This document shows positions 33,476 through 45,433 of a stretch of 64,000 nt of DNA, in pieces. The notes beneath the pieces are model-generated. The model made no database searches. It had not been told where the DNA came from and worked only from the letters and a program-made list of their open reading frames with translations. The translations under genes and the position numbers were made by a program. The stretch is from Pontederia crassipes (taxonomy: Eukaryota > Streptophyta > Magnoliopsida > Commelinales > Pontederiaceae), in the NCBI GenBank assembly GCA_030549335.1, contig CM060188.1:13064501-13128500 (forward strand), in the 5' to 3' direction. How positions within the stretch are numbered: position 1 is the first letter of the stretch; each line of letters starts with the position of its first letter.

Positions 33476-34414
33476 AAACCCTTTTGTTATTGCGTATATG
33501 TGCGAGATGTGGTGCAGTGTACTGTAATTAGAAAGAAAAATCCACGGATGCACTGAGTGGAATTCGAATTGTCCCTGTTATTCTTTGAATGAAATTCATT
33601 GGTATGATGGGCGAACTGACAACATGCCACGTGTGCCGCACCTCTCGAATTTCAAGATTTCAACCTCCTCTCTCACAAATATGTTTTTCATTTACTCATT
33701 CTTACAAATTGTTCATCATTTCAAAATTTTGGTATATATATTTACTTATAAATTAATATATTTATATTATTACTTGCATATGATTCAATTAACTTATGTT
33801 ATTTTTTGTGTTAACTAGTAAATGTTTATTTTTCTTTATCAGGGTTTAAAGTATTTTTTTCGTAAAACCTGCCCTTTTTTCCATCTCTAGTGTAATCAAT
33901 TGCAAATGATTGTTTCTGGTGGAAAAATCCATCACTCTTGATACTTACAGAATTTACAAGATACTCTTTACAAAGTATTTACAACCACTTTACAACCTTC
34001 ACAACTAATAATTATACTCTTACAAACTATTCACAACCACTTTACAACCTTTACAGCTAATAATCTAAAAATATGAAATAGAATGCATGTGAAGTTTATC
34101 AAATGTTGCTTCTGATCATAATTGAGTTAGTAACAAAATTTAACTCCACTAGTGGTGCTTTAATATAACTTGACCACTCCTTGAACAAAGATAATTCAAT
34201 AAAGTTCCCAAACTTCATGGAGCAAGTTTGCATGCTATAACTTATACTCAATGTTGTTAATATATAGTGTCATTATTGAAATCATCATCTTTTGTACGAA
34301 AGGTAGTTATATGTATTCAAATATTTCAAGAATTAGATAATCATCATCATCATCTTAGTATATATTATTGAAACTGTTACATTTATTAGCTTTTGTATCA
34401 GAATGTAAGGTGTT
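33476..34414. other. Spacer, likely 3' flank of the membrane-protein gene
   Basis: AT-rich. The short frame at 33585-33818 has no motif. 'acaaactattcacaaccactttacaacc'-like phrases repeat near 33970 and 34025. The last ~150 bases before 34415 are probably the 3' untranslated region of the minus-strand gene. Confidence 0.45.
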
Positions 34415-37400
34415 CTAGTGGGAGCTTATGTAAGCATTAGGAAAGAATCTTGGTAAATGCAGGTCCTTCGCTCTCACAATTAGCCAGTACAATCCATAAC
34501 AGGGAATGTGAACTAATGTCATCGCTAGGTACCTGCACATTGAAGAACCATCAGTAGAATTGATTGATGATAATAAACAAAGAATAATATAGTGCTCAAA
34601 TTCATGTTCACCATGCCACTGCCCAAGGCGCATTGAGATCCAAAAATGGGTAAGGCCACCTGAAGAGCAATCAGCTTTGAAATTAAGATGTCTATATCAT
34701 GATCCTAGCTATGTTTCAGAATCAACACAAAGATGGAGCAGCAAAATCATATATTCAAGGCTGTATCCATGATTAGGACAATATCTCAATAAAGTGTTGC
34801 ATCATGAAATATATATTCAGTTCTCTTTTATACTGAAAAGTGAAATGAGATCATGACTTACCAAGAGACACCACAGGCGTGGATTATCCATTGAAAAGTT
34901 ATGTAAATGCAACTCCAGAGGATGAAGTAAACAATCCCGAAAAATGGAAGTTGCTAAAAGGACAAAAGACTTTCAATTAGCTTTACATGAAATGTTGATC
35001 GATTGAATGTAAAATTGGTTGATGTCCACTTTCCTACCAGTCTGTTCAGGACAGTGTCAAAAAGAAGAAATACAGCATTCAGAGAATGCATGCCGCCCAT
35101 GATCTGTCAAAATGATAGTTTCACATTAGCTCTGGGGGTGGGGGGTTGGTGTGGTGGTGGGAATGGAGTACACAGCAAAAGAAAACAATACAAAAGAAGC
35201 CAACAGTTATTTCCAGTACCACAATCATGTTTCTTGTTTCCTAGAACCAGTACGAGACTTGCTAGGTTTCTACTAGCCTAAATGAGTGTCATGCGCATGA
35301 TATTTGAACTATCACAATTGCACCCATATTTCTCAGTCCAAACAGATCATTTGTTATTTCTGAAAGCGGCATTTACGAGATCATTCGAGGGGGTTAAATC
35401 TAATGGTGCTACCATCATCCAAAACTGTTATGTACATCACTATGGGAACTTGTTAAGGAAATTAGAGAAGGATACAACCATTTCCACTTTGAAGACCACT
35501 CACCAAATTTACTTTAAAACGATTGCGGCTCATAAAAGGTACTAGAATAGCCCAAAATGTGGCATCAGTCAGCATCACTGCACCTGCACAAGTCTGCAAA
35601 TGATATAAAGATTATTTCAGCAGCATCAGTGGAGAACATGGAGACATGTACTAAGTGCTAAAAGACTTGGATCATAAAGTGATTAGTGTCGAAACTCTGA
35701 GAGCAAGAGTAAAAAGAACCACCAAAACCTTGTTATTCCTCTATAGTTAGTCATCAGATCATATCTACTGCATAAAGATATCCAATAAAGAAGAGCATGT
35801 CATAGATGAAAAAACAGTCTAAGAACTTGAAGGAAAAAACAACAACAACAACAACAAAGCCTTATCCCACTAGGTGGGGTCGGCTACATGGATCATACGA
35901 TGCCTCGTTGATCCATGTTCATAAGATTCGACAGGATTTTATGCTGACTGTCGGGGCCTAACACAACCCTCCTTCTTTATCCGGGCTTGGGACCGGCTAT
36001 AAAATATAGGCGGAGTTTGAAGGAAAAAAAAAACAGTCTAAGAAAAGAAGGTGATTTAATCAGTGTTGTAGTTGGAAATGTCAAGTTTCCTCAAATAAAT
36101 TAAATACTAAAGACCGGGTATTTCAAAAATATTTTATATATGACATGATTAGTCAATAGCATTCATTTCGCACAAAAACTCAGAATTTCCTGATTTCATG
36201 AACAGGACGGAGTTAAACAAACTTTATTCATCCACAACTTACAATTGGGGAGATCACATCATGTAAAATATTGGAAGACCAATGCTCACCTCATAAATAA
36301 TTAGCATTGTACACCCCCAAAATCCGGCCCTTATTTCATCTATGTCTTGGTTAGAACGTGTTAGCAATCCCAGAGCGACTTTATTTTCGTCTGCTTTGAA
36401 TGTCAAAGCTGCGCGGTTGTTGCATTCAATATCAGCTTTTGGACCACCGTTCTGAACTTCCATGATTTGTTGCTTTGAGAAAACCCAACAACCATGAGCA
36501 GATATAACAGTAGCAATCTGTAAGGAGCATGGAAACAATCATTTTACAGCAAAGGAAAACAGAAAAAGACTTCTGTGGACATGATTAAAAACTCAATAAA
36601 ACTTTAGTATCATGAAGGGTATAACAATTTAGTATCTTGTAGAAAACTTCAGAACATTCTTGCTTTCTTTTGTTCAAAAAAAAAGTTAACTACGAAGATT
36701 CAAAGTTGTATTTCCAAATATGAAAGAGGAGAGGGCATGGTGAATCATACCGCAAAGTAGATGATAACCAAAGCAAATGTCCACCTGTAAATTGTGTAAT
36801 AAAATACTTAAAATTATCGTACAAAATACTTCCAATGTTCAATTTTGTTTTACCAAGAAAAATTCAAAACACATTTTTTTATTGGAAAATAGACCTAAAG
36901 TTATCTAATGAGCATCAAGCTTATGGAACAAAAGGTAATGGATGAGATAATAACAGCAGGTGATGTTATCCTAAAAATACTTAGTTGCTGAAGTTATTAT
37001 ATTAGTGATCATTAATTGATGTTTCCACCAAAGGTTTTATATATGTGACTTAAGTTAATACAACACAATCTCGAAGTAAAGAACTATAAGAAGTAATTCA
37101 CTAAGAAAAATCCAAGATAAGTCAAAGGGAAAACAAAAAGAACCATGACATCCTCGACTTCGACATTACACATCCTATGTCTCTTACTCTTATACGACTT
37201 TTTTCATCTAAATACTAAATTAAGAAAATAAAACACTAATCATGATGTATTCAAGTTATTAGGCAATGCATTTTAAGTAGAGTTAATAGTGAAAGAAAGC
37301 TTCTTCCACCTCTAGCTTCTGCCCATGAGTAAACCTCACACAGGGTATTCCCAAGTTTCTGTCATATTTGCAATACTTCAAACTTAACAGATTTATTACT

Positions 37401-38175
37401 TTATCTGTAAACAGATCAACAGAGACAAAATTTCCCAATCCAACAAATGTGCTCACTTTGCAATGAGCAGATCCATCTTATTCTTCCAACAATTCCATTA
37501 TGAGAAGCAATTTTTTTCTTTTTTATCTTGGTTCATTCGCTTTAATGTCTCCAATAGTACATGCTAATTAGATGATCTAAAGCATTCATCAATTTTCCAC
37601 TCGAGTCAACATTTATACCTCTACACTGTTCAATGCCAAGATCAATTTTCGGTTGAACAAATGCACCAAAATTAAAGGTCGATCTTTGACATAAAAAAAA
37701 CAATCAAGTTTCCATATGCTGCGAACCCAAATTATAATTTCCCAAAAGGATAACTTTTATAAAAGAATAATGAAGCATGCGTAGGCCTTTATAATCTACC
37801 AGAAACTTCTTCACAGAAAGCAAATAAAATAACTCACTGAGTGTAGAAGTAGAAGACCCTAAAACCACTCATGACGACGACTCGCAACAGCCAGCCGGAC
37901 ATGACCAAGAGAACGACTGTCCGGTACGCCAGCAGCCATCCCGGGTGCACCCGCGTCCAGCAAGAGCGCCAGAGATCGGTGGCACGCGGCGCCCTCCGGC
38001 GCGCCCTCACAAGCAGTGCCGCCACCACGACCGCGGGAACCAAGAAGACGAACGCGCACACGAAGACCTGCCATCTGAGCCAGTAGTGGAGGTCCCCCGA
38101 CGACGCTTCTGCGGCTACGTCTCCGGCCATGGACAGCGAGGAAACTGGAGGCGAATAGTAGACAGGCGGCCACAT
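34415..38175 (-). CDS. Multi-pass membrane protein, rolling-stone/At5g62960-like, 8 exons
   Basis: Exons in transcript order: 38175-37838, 36784-36751, 36517-36290, 35593-35504, 35103-35038, 34953-34862, 34659-34612 and 34532-34415. All introns are GT-AG and phases join exactly to 337 residues. About seven hydrophobic spans are seen: VFVCAFVFLVPAVVVAALLV, LLAYRTVVLLVMSGWLL, WTFALVIIYFAIATVISAHG, a span from GFWGCTMLIIYE to WAILVPF, HSLNAVFLLFDTVL, FFGIVYFILWSCIYITFQW and YLAMTLVHIPCYGLYWLIV. A hydrophilic loop (VQNGGPKADIECNN) lies before span 4. The C-terminal pattern (FPFFGIVYF-like, WYLAM.LVHIPCYG, RFFP.AY) matches a plant family related to Drosophila rolling stone; its biochemical role is unknown. 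The SINE at 35840-36016 lies in the third intron (35594-36289). No TATA box is obvious upstream of 38175. Confidence 0.9.
35840..36016 (-). mobile_element. Au-like SINE in an intron of the membrane-protein gene
   Basis: Read on the minus strand, the element runs from a GGTCCCAAGCCCGGATAAAG phrase to CCGACCCCACCTAGTGGG and ATAAGGCTTTG, and ends in a (TTG)n tail (CAACAACAAC on plus). These are hallmarks of the Au SINE family of flowering plants, as I recall them. The 13 bp TTGAAGGAAAAAA flanks it at 35827-35839 and 36017-36029 as target duplication. It inserted in the same orientation as the host gene. Confidence 0.88.
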
Positions 38176-38640
38176 AAAACCTTCTGGGAGGTCTTAAATT
38201 AGAAATAAACGGGTGTATACTTCCGCGCGCAGGAAACTACCTTTACACATCGATGTCGAGGAATGTGAAATTTGGTGGGGTCGACAACCGGACTCGGGTG
38301 GTTTGAAGGTTGTGGTTTAAAATGCGTGTTGGGTGTCGAGAAGGTGCTTTTGCGTGCGCTTCGCCTTCAATTTCCAGAACGACGACAGATGAGAACTAAT
38401 GAATAATGATGGCACTTTCCATAATAAAGGGCAAATAATTTAAGGAAGAATAATTATTTGATATTAAGACAAAGGTGTTAAAATAATGTAATATCTGTCT
38501 TTATATTTAGACATAATTTTTTTTCTTTTACTGTTCTTTCCTTTTTTATATTTTTTAATAATTATTATATAAATAAAAATAAATATCATATCAATTTATT
38601 ACACCATTCGATTCTTTATACCAATGCTTAACATTCTCAC
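38176..38640 (-). other. Upstream region of the membrane-protein gene
   Basis: The first ~200 bases are moderately GC-rich (GCGCGCAGG near 38225) and should hold the promoter and 5' leader. No TATA box or strong known motif is evident, so the gene may have a TATA-less promoter. Beyond 38450 the DNA becomes AT-rich. Confidence 0.4.
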
Positions 38641-39800
38641 TATTACTTTGTGTAATAAAAATTTAAAATGTTAATATCATGTTTATATATTCGAAATTAC
38701 ACATTGACTATTTATATTATAATATTTTTTATTTATAATAATAAATACTTATATATATGTGTGTCTTTAATTAATGTGTGTGTATATATATATATAGACA
38801 TCAAGCCATCTTAATATCTTATACTTTCAATATTCTTCTTGTATTTTTTTTTTGTGAATTTTTAATTTATAGTTTTTATAATTGTTATCTCAATGTAATA
38901 TTAATTAATTATGTGATTTAATTCTTCGTTGTACTATTTTCATTATTAAGTATCATATTAATTCATGACATCACTTAATTCTTTGTGCCAACACTTGTTA
39001 TTCGCATTATTAATCAGGACACGGTATTAAAATATTAACATCATAATTAAATGTTCATAAATTACATGTTCTCTTTTATATTTTATATATTTTAAATTAT
39101 AATGAAAAATTATTTATATAATTGTATGTATCAAGTCATTTTTTCAGTATTCTCTCTATCTTTTAGTGACTTTTGCTATTTACATTTTTTATGATTATTC
39201 TCTTAACATCATATTATTATATTACATTTTAAATTTTTTATATCAACACTTGGTATTATCATTATTAATTTGTTTATTAAATTTGAAATCAGTATTATAT
39301 TTTCATAAATTATAGATTGATTCTTTATATTCCATTATATTTTCAATACTAAAATAAATAATCATATATAAATACATCTTATCTGTATTCAAATTTTAAA
39401 ATCATGATTAATTTTCACAAATTACATATTGACTCTTTATATTTCAATATATTTGTTTATTATGTAATAACAAATATTCGTATATAAATGCTTCGTTAAT
39501 TAATGTTATTAAATATTTTAACATAATTTTTAGTTTTTAGTAATTACAATATGATTCTTTATATTCAACTATATATTTTTTACTAATAAAATACTCATAT
39601 ATATATATATATATATATATGCGCATCTTTAATTAATGTGCATTAAATTTTCAATTGCATCGCTAAATTTTTATAAATTATGTTTTAACTATTTAAATTT
39701 AGGTATATTTCCATGTTTATATAAATTCTTTTGTTATATGTACTAAATTTTGAGCACCAAATAATATTCTCCTTTTGCCATTCTCCTTATATTTTATGTG
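38640..39800 (+). repeat. Degenerate AT-rich tandem array
   Basis: A phrase close to AAATTACATATTGACTCTTT, followed by 'atattncaatatatttt', an 'aataaatactcatatata' block and 'ctttaattaatgt', recurs near 38693, 39059, 39308, 39419 and 39541, and weakly near 39675. Spacings vary from about 110 to 370 bp, so units have diverged or been lost. No coding potential. Confidence 0.6.
39598..39621. repeat. (AT)n microsatellite
   Basis: About twelve uninterrupted AT/TA dinucleotides inside the AT-rich array. Confidence 0.9.
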
Positions 39801-42164
39801 ATTATTTTTTAATTATTTTCTCAACCTCCTATTATTTATAATTGATGTATTACATTTCTAAAATTATTTTTAAGTCGATGTGCTCTTATCACTTATTTCT
39901 AAATTTGTTAATGAATTTTATGTTAAAATATTTTTCCATTACACACACAGGTTTGATACAATAGCAAATAAAAATAACTGCACATATTAATTTACTAAAG
40001 CACACACACATCAATCACATATATAAAAACTTACGCATTGGGAGCTCTATTATTCCAAGTTTAGTATTTATCTTTTTTCTTATTATTTTTTTAGTTTTAA
40101 ACCTTTTCTCTATTCTTCCTCTCTTTCATAAGTCAATGAATCAATTAGTTTGAATATGGTGTCTATTAGAATTCTGATGTTATCATTTTTAACAACTAAT
40201 GAACTTCTTAATTCACATTTAATCTTCTTTATGTTTTCCTCACATGATTGACATTTAATCTCTTAATTGACAAATAAAACTTGGTGCATCATTTCATCTC
40301 CTTATAATTCAATAAAATTATTATTTTCTTTGTTAAAATATGTAAGTCATTCATATAAAAGTAGAACACCGAATTTGTTTTTTTGTGCATAATTTCAGAT
40401 CTTTAAATCAATCTTAACTACATTCTCATTTATCTTTCTTTTATTTTTCATTTATTTTCTTATTTTTATCATAAAATGAGCAATCAAATTTTATAATATT
40501 TATTTAATGACCATAAACATATTCTCATAATTTCTTAGAATTTGAGACGCTTAAACAGCATTCAACATGTAATATATTAGATGCCCTCTCAATTGACAAA
40601 TAAAAGTTATGCATCATTTCATCTTCTTATAATTTAATAAATTGATTATCTTCTTTGTTAGCGTTTAAAATATGTAATTCTATAAATTCATAATAAACTA
40701 CAAAAGAAGACTTTAAAATTTGTATTTTTCATGTGTAATTTAAAGTTTTAGAATTAATAGTAAGCCATATGATCATTTGTCCTTTTTTATAATATTTTCA
40801 TCTTTTTTCTTTCTTGTCATAACTTTAACAATTAAATTTTATACTTCTAATTTGATGACTCATAACATACTTTCATTAATTGTTTCAATATTTTTATGTA
40901 TAAAAATAATTCATTATGTATTAAAGTTAGCTACAAGTAACTCATAAAAAATGTCATTTACCCTTTTTTGCTATTTTCATACTTTTGATTATGTTTGTAT
41001 CATAACTTTGACAATTAAATTTTATAATATTTACTTAATAAAACATAGTATATTCTCATAATTTTACCATTTTCGACATTTGTATATATAAAAGAAATTC
41101 ATTTTTCATTAAAATTAGCTCTACATAATTCGTGAGATGAAAAATTATTTTCACCCACATAAGATGACAAGAGTGTGCATTTTTCATTAAATTATTTTAT
41201 CTTACAAGAGTGTGCATTTTTCTTTGTCTAACAGCAAGCTGGACTCCTCGTACTATCTCAACCACAAACCATTAATGAGACAGCCGAGGTTGAAGATAGA
41301 GTGGATAATGGTCATGTGAAGTGGCCTAAGAAGACCATCCTTCTGGACACAAGATTTGTTCGAGGTTGAAGACTCGTGGCATGATACATCACCAGAGGGT
41401 TCGAGACTCCTGGATCGGGGAAAATAAATACAAGAGGCATATAAATTATGGTGGTAGTATGGATTTGATTTGATTAAGATTGTAATAATATATTGTGCAA
41501 ATATAAGAATCTTATACGGAGAGAATTTATTATTCCAATTGAGCTACTAGTTCCATTTTTCAGTTTTGTGCAAACTACATCTCATAAGATTCGTTATTGT
41601 CAATTTATCATTCATTGTTAATTATAAAAAGAATTAAAAATTGAATGATGCACCCTCACCTCCTCTCCCCTGCTACCATTTGTCTTCTTTTATTTAAATG
41701 TCTAGATTAACTAAAGGATTAAGAAAGTAAAGCATAACTAAAAGAATTTAAGGTGCCAAGTGTTTCCGAGAGTCGAGAGATGTACTAAAAATTGAAGGAT
41801 ATGGACTATAATTTGCAGTAGAAAAAAATGAAATTAATTCTTTCAAAACTGTTTCACTGGTTGGTTCAGTTGTCGTCGAATTTTGCAAAAACGAAAGTTT
41901 TTAGAACATGAACTAATTTAGTGATGACAAGAAGAAGTCGACGCGAGAGATCAAATACACGAAGGTTTCATGGAAAGACCCCATCGTTTGTTTGCCATTA
42001 ATAATGGAGGAGATCAACGTTCATAATAATGCTATTTACACCAAACCAAAAGGCAACATTTCGACGAAACAAAGACTACAAAACTGCTTCGCTGCCCCTC
42101 CACCACACCTCGTACCATGTTCTCTTTGTCACCTCTACTAGACTATTTACAACGCCCGTCTCCA
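39801..42164. other. AT-rich spacer and 3' flank of the phosphatase gene
   Basis: 39801-41220 is very AT-rich and shows repeated phrases such as 'catcatttcatcttcttataattnaataaa' (40290 and 40610), suggesting an old duplication. At 41230-41600 the sequence is more balanced but carries no recognised gene. The ~100 bases before 42165 are likely the 3' untranslated region of the phosphatase gene. Confidence 0.45.
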
Positions 42165-45076
42165 TCACCGCCGCTGTTCTGCCAGCTCGTTGTTGAGACT
42201 GCAGAGGGCCTCCACCGACAAGCTCTTGCAGCACCTCAATCTTGGTGGCTGCGAGGATCCTCGAAGCTCGTCGCTGAAGCAGACCACGATGACCGTCAGG
42301 TTGTCAAAGGTGTTACGACTCAACGCCTCCATGACGAGCTCCCGCGCGCACTGCTCGGGGTTGTCATGGCGCTGGAGGCATTTACGGACGATGCTAACTG
42401 CTTGCTGGCTGGACAGAACGTCCCAAATGCCGTCGCAACCAATTATAAGGAACTCGTCATCTTCGGTCAAGATGGCCTGCCTGAGCTCGGGCTCCGCAAT
42501 GAGCGGTGAGGGAGAGCCTCTCGGCATTTTCATGTCCCAGTCACCAAGAGCTCTTGTGAGAGAGAGGACGCCGTTGAGGTACCCATCTTCCACATAGCCC
42601 CCCGATTCCTCGACCCTGTGGCGCTCAGCTGCACAATTGGGACGATGGTCCTCTGACATGTTCACCGCTTCGCCCTTCCGACATAGTACTGCTCGGCAGT
42701 CCCCAGCATTGGCTACTAAGAGGAACCTGTACATAGAAGAAGAGAACAATCAGAAACAAATAGAATGTATCGAAACCGAGATTACAAGAAAAGAGAACGA
42801 AGATTTTTTGTACGGGTGATTAAAGAAGTGTATTTTATCAAATATACCTTCCGAAGACCAAAGCCGTCAGGGCTGTAGTTCCAGAGGAACTACTGATGGT
42901 ACAGTCCTCAGACAAGGCATGATCAGCAAGAAGGAATGCATTCCGCACGGAGTTCTCAACGGATAACAAGAAAACTTCATCAGCTTCTAATGCTTGTGGA
43001 AAGTCATTGTCTTCAAACAGAAGCCTAACAGCATGTCTCTTGACATAGGCTGCGGCCTCAGAACCTCCATGCCCATCAAAAATCTGTAGAAAGGGGAAAA
43101 AGTTAGAGAACCTTCAAAATTTGATACCATTTTATTAACAATCAGAGGGATATCACAGGTATGTGACCACTTACTCCATAGAAGGCACTCGGAGAAGGAC
43201 ACCTGAGCAAAGAGCCCAAGTGTGCTGAAAGATCATCTATCCGGATATGCTCGTCTTCCATGCATCTCCGAGGACCAATATCAGCATAGCTACCAGATCG
43301 GATGCTAGGAACAAACTGCAGTGGTGGAATGAGAATATTTGGAATGATATTTGATTCTCTCAATTCCTACATCATTAGAACTCAGTAACTAACTAATGCA
43401 GTAAATCTAAAAAAAATACAGAACCACAGTAATAATATTAGTTATTGATCTCAGCTATCTGGGATTGGCTACATGATTATTAGCTAGCTATGATATTGGC
43501 ATATACCATTTCAAATTCTGAAATTTCTTTACTAGTCATTCTAAACAATAATGTCTCCGTTAGGGCAATATTTAGAATATCTTGCAGCATTCTGCACAAG
43601 ATCCACATGTCTATTTTCTTAGAGAATTATTTTTCAGCCTAGAGATCCTTCATCTATTAAAATTGACCTGAAGTGCCCACATCTTGCATCATTCTTTCAC
43701 TTCATGACAATTACTAAATGTTTCTCAAATATCACTAAAATTACACATCCTCACCCAGCCCCAAATTTGGTACAATTCAGATAAGTGTTACAGACTGGCG
43801 CCTAATAACAAACCAAAGTGAAAAGGACAAACATATTAAAGATTTAAATTGCAGAAGATTTGACTGAAACCCAGCCCAGAATTCATACTTGTCCTCAATG
43901 CAGGATAAGATCTCAGATTCTTGTGCCATTTTATGGATCAGAAGTATTTGCAATAAATGTGGCAGCAAACAAACAAGACTGACGACATTATTATGTCCTT
44001 TCTTTCCTTATAGAATCTGAGATTGGATAAGAAAAAGAAACTAAACTTTAATAATTTACTTCCATAGAAAGCAAATAATTTACTTCCACACAATAGACTT
44101 ACATTGTCATTTTTTCCACGCAAGCATAACAGGACTACCTCAAACTTTAAATCCAAAGCCTTTATGGTGATCAGAAAGAGGCTCAACTGATTTACATGAA
44201 CTATAAAAAAAAAAACAAGAGAGAGACGAAAAAATGATTATAAATTACAAAAGGGCATGATGAACTAAACCTGGTTCATCTGGTGCACTGAGATTTTTCA
44301 TTTGCTTATGATCACACCAAGGGGAATTAAAACGGAAAGTAAAACGTATAATTTATTTTTAGGATAGAAAAACATCGAAAGGATTTATGGGAAAGAACTT
44401 GAAATTTCCAATCGAACTGCATTTGATCTATAGACTTTATGCTATCTTGAACGCATAATTGTGCCAAGTAAAAGATGCCACCATTCGCCTTTCTACTTCT
44501 TTTAAGCGACCAAAACGATATATTCTTACTCTTCACAGACTCCTTTTTCTTCCTATTCTAATGTTCCACAACAAATTGAGCCCCATTATTTCACTTTTCG
44601 GGAGTCTGAGATCATACTACTATCCACAAATCACTAGAAAATTGTATTAGAATCCCGTGAACCTCACTACATCCGAACATTAATTTCGAGCAAACACAAG
44701 TCAATTTTACGATTCAGATTATTTATTTCATAACTCTTTTTATCCAGAGGAAATCAAAGAGAGAGAGAAAAAATCATCTTTCAAATCGTTTTTTTTCACA
44801 TGGCGAACTGATCCACGTATCACGAAAAACCCCTAAGACGACGCTAAAAAAACTAAGACACCAAATCAGACTCACCAGCTCTGAGACTGCGACATCCACC
44901 GCCGCCACGACTGACTCCGCTTCCGTCGTCCGCCGGAACGCCGGCGACGTGGGCGGCTGCGCCACCACCGCCACCGCCGAGACGTCGACGATGTCCTCGA
45001 CCCCCTTGGCGACGCACCGGTACTGCACATCGAGCACGGGTATGCTCTGATGGATGATCTCCGCTCCCACCACCAT
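42165..45076 (-). CDS. Protein phosphatase 2C, 4 exons
   Basis: Exons in transcript order: 45076-44876, 43315-43175, 43083-42848 and 42726-42165. They join in phase to 379 residues. It is a Mg/Mn-dependent Ser/Thr phosphatase. Residues 1-67 are a variable N-terminus ([11 protein letters not shown]). Then come the PP2C motifs [36 protein letters not shown] (metal-binding DGHGG), [69 protein letters not shown] and [13 protein letters not shown] (metal-binding DN). All expected metal ligands are present. The tail [13 protein letters not shown] is shared with rice and Arabidopsis PP2C27-type (AtPP2CG1-like) proteins. An in-frame ATG at 45286 would add 70 residues, but the internal start fits homologues and leaves a ~200-base leader. 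A likely role in salt/ABA response is inferred from relatives. Confidence 0.95.
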
Positions 45077-45303
45077 CTTTCCGCCCCCCGAGATCCCAAA
45101 TTGCCTCCTTTCCCACACCACCAATCGAACCGGCACGAATCGTAGAACACGAAAACCTCCTCGAGTTGGGGCACGAACCAAGTCGACCGAGAAGTTCCCT
45201 GGATTTTTAGGGTTTTCTTTAGTCTTCCCGCTGGAGATATCGTTGTGAGAGAAAAAATCGCAATTTTTGGCGAAATTAAAGCGCAAGAAAGCCGACGAGA
45301 CGA

Positions 45304-45311
45304 GTATTTAT
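45304..45311 (-). promoter_or_regulatory. TATA box of the PP2C gene
   Basis: Minus-strand CTTATAAATACTC places TATAAATA about 230 bases before the chosen start codon, consistent with transcription from about 45278 and a ~200-base leader. Confidence 0.65.
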
Positions 45312-45423
45312 AAGTGGGTGATCAAATCCCCTCCCCTCGGCGAAACCGGCGGCGTCGGGTTGGCGGGGGCGCGTGTCGGCTGAAGACTTTCGCGCGTGGA
45401 CGCCACGGCTTGGCGCCACCGTG

Positions 45424-45433
45424 GACACGTGTC
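45424..45433. promoter_or_regulatory. Palindromic G-box (ABRE-type) upstream of the PP2C gene
   Basis: GACACGTGTC is a perfect palindrome with a CACGTG core, about 115 bases upstream of the TATA box. Such G-boxes bind bZIP/bHLH factors, and with ACGTG cores can mediate ABA response. Its use here is inference. Confidence 0.55.

Noticed and set aside
37859-38202. Alternative-frame ORFs over exon 1 of the membrane-protein gene
   Set aside because: Only the frame starting at 38175 gives hydrophobic spans and joins in phase with seven further exons.
45077-45286. Longer N-terminus for the phosphatase from the ATG at 45286
   Set aside because: The extra 70 residues do not resemble relatives, whose N-termini align with the ATG at 45076, and the upstream segment fits a 5' leader below the TATA box.
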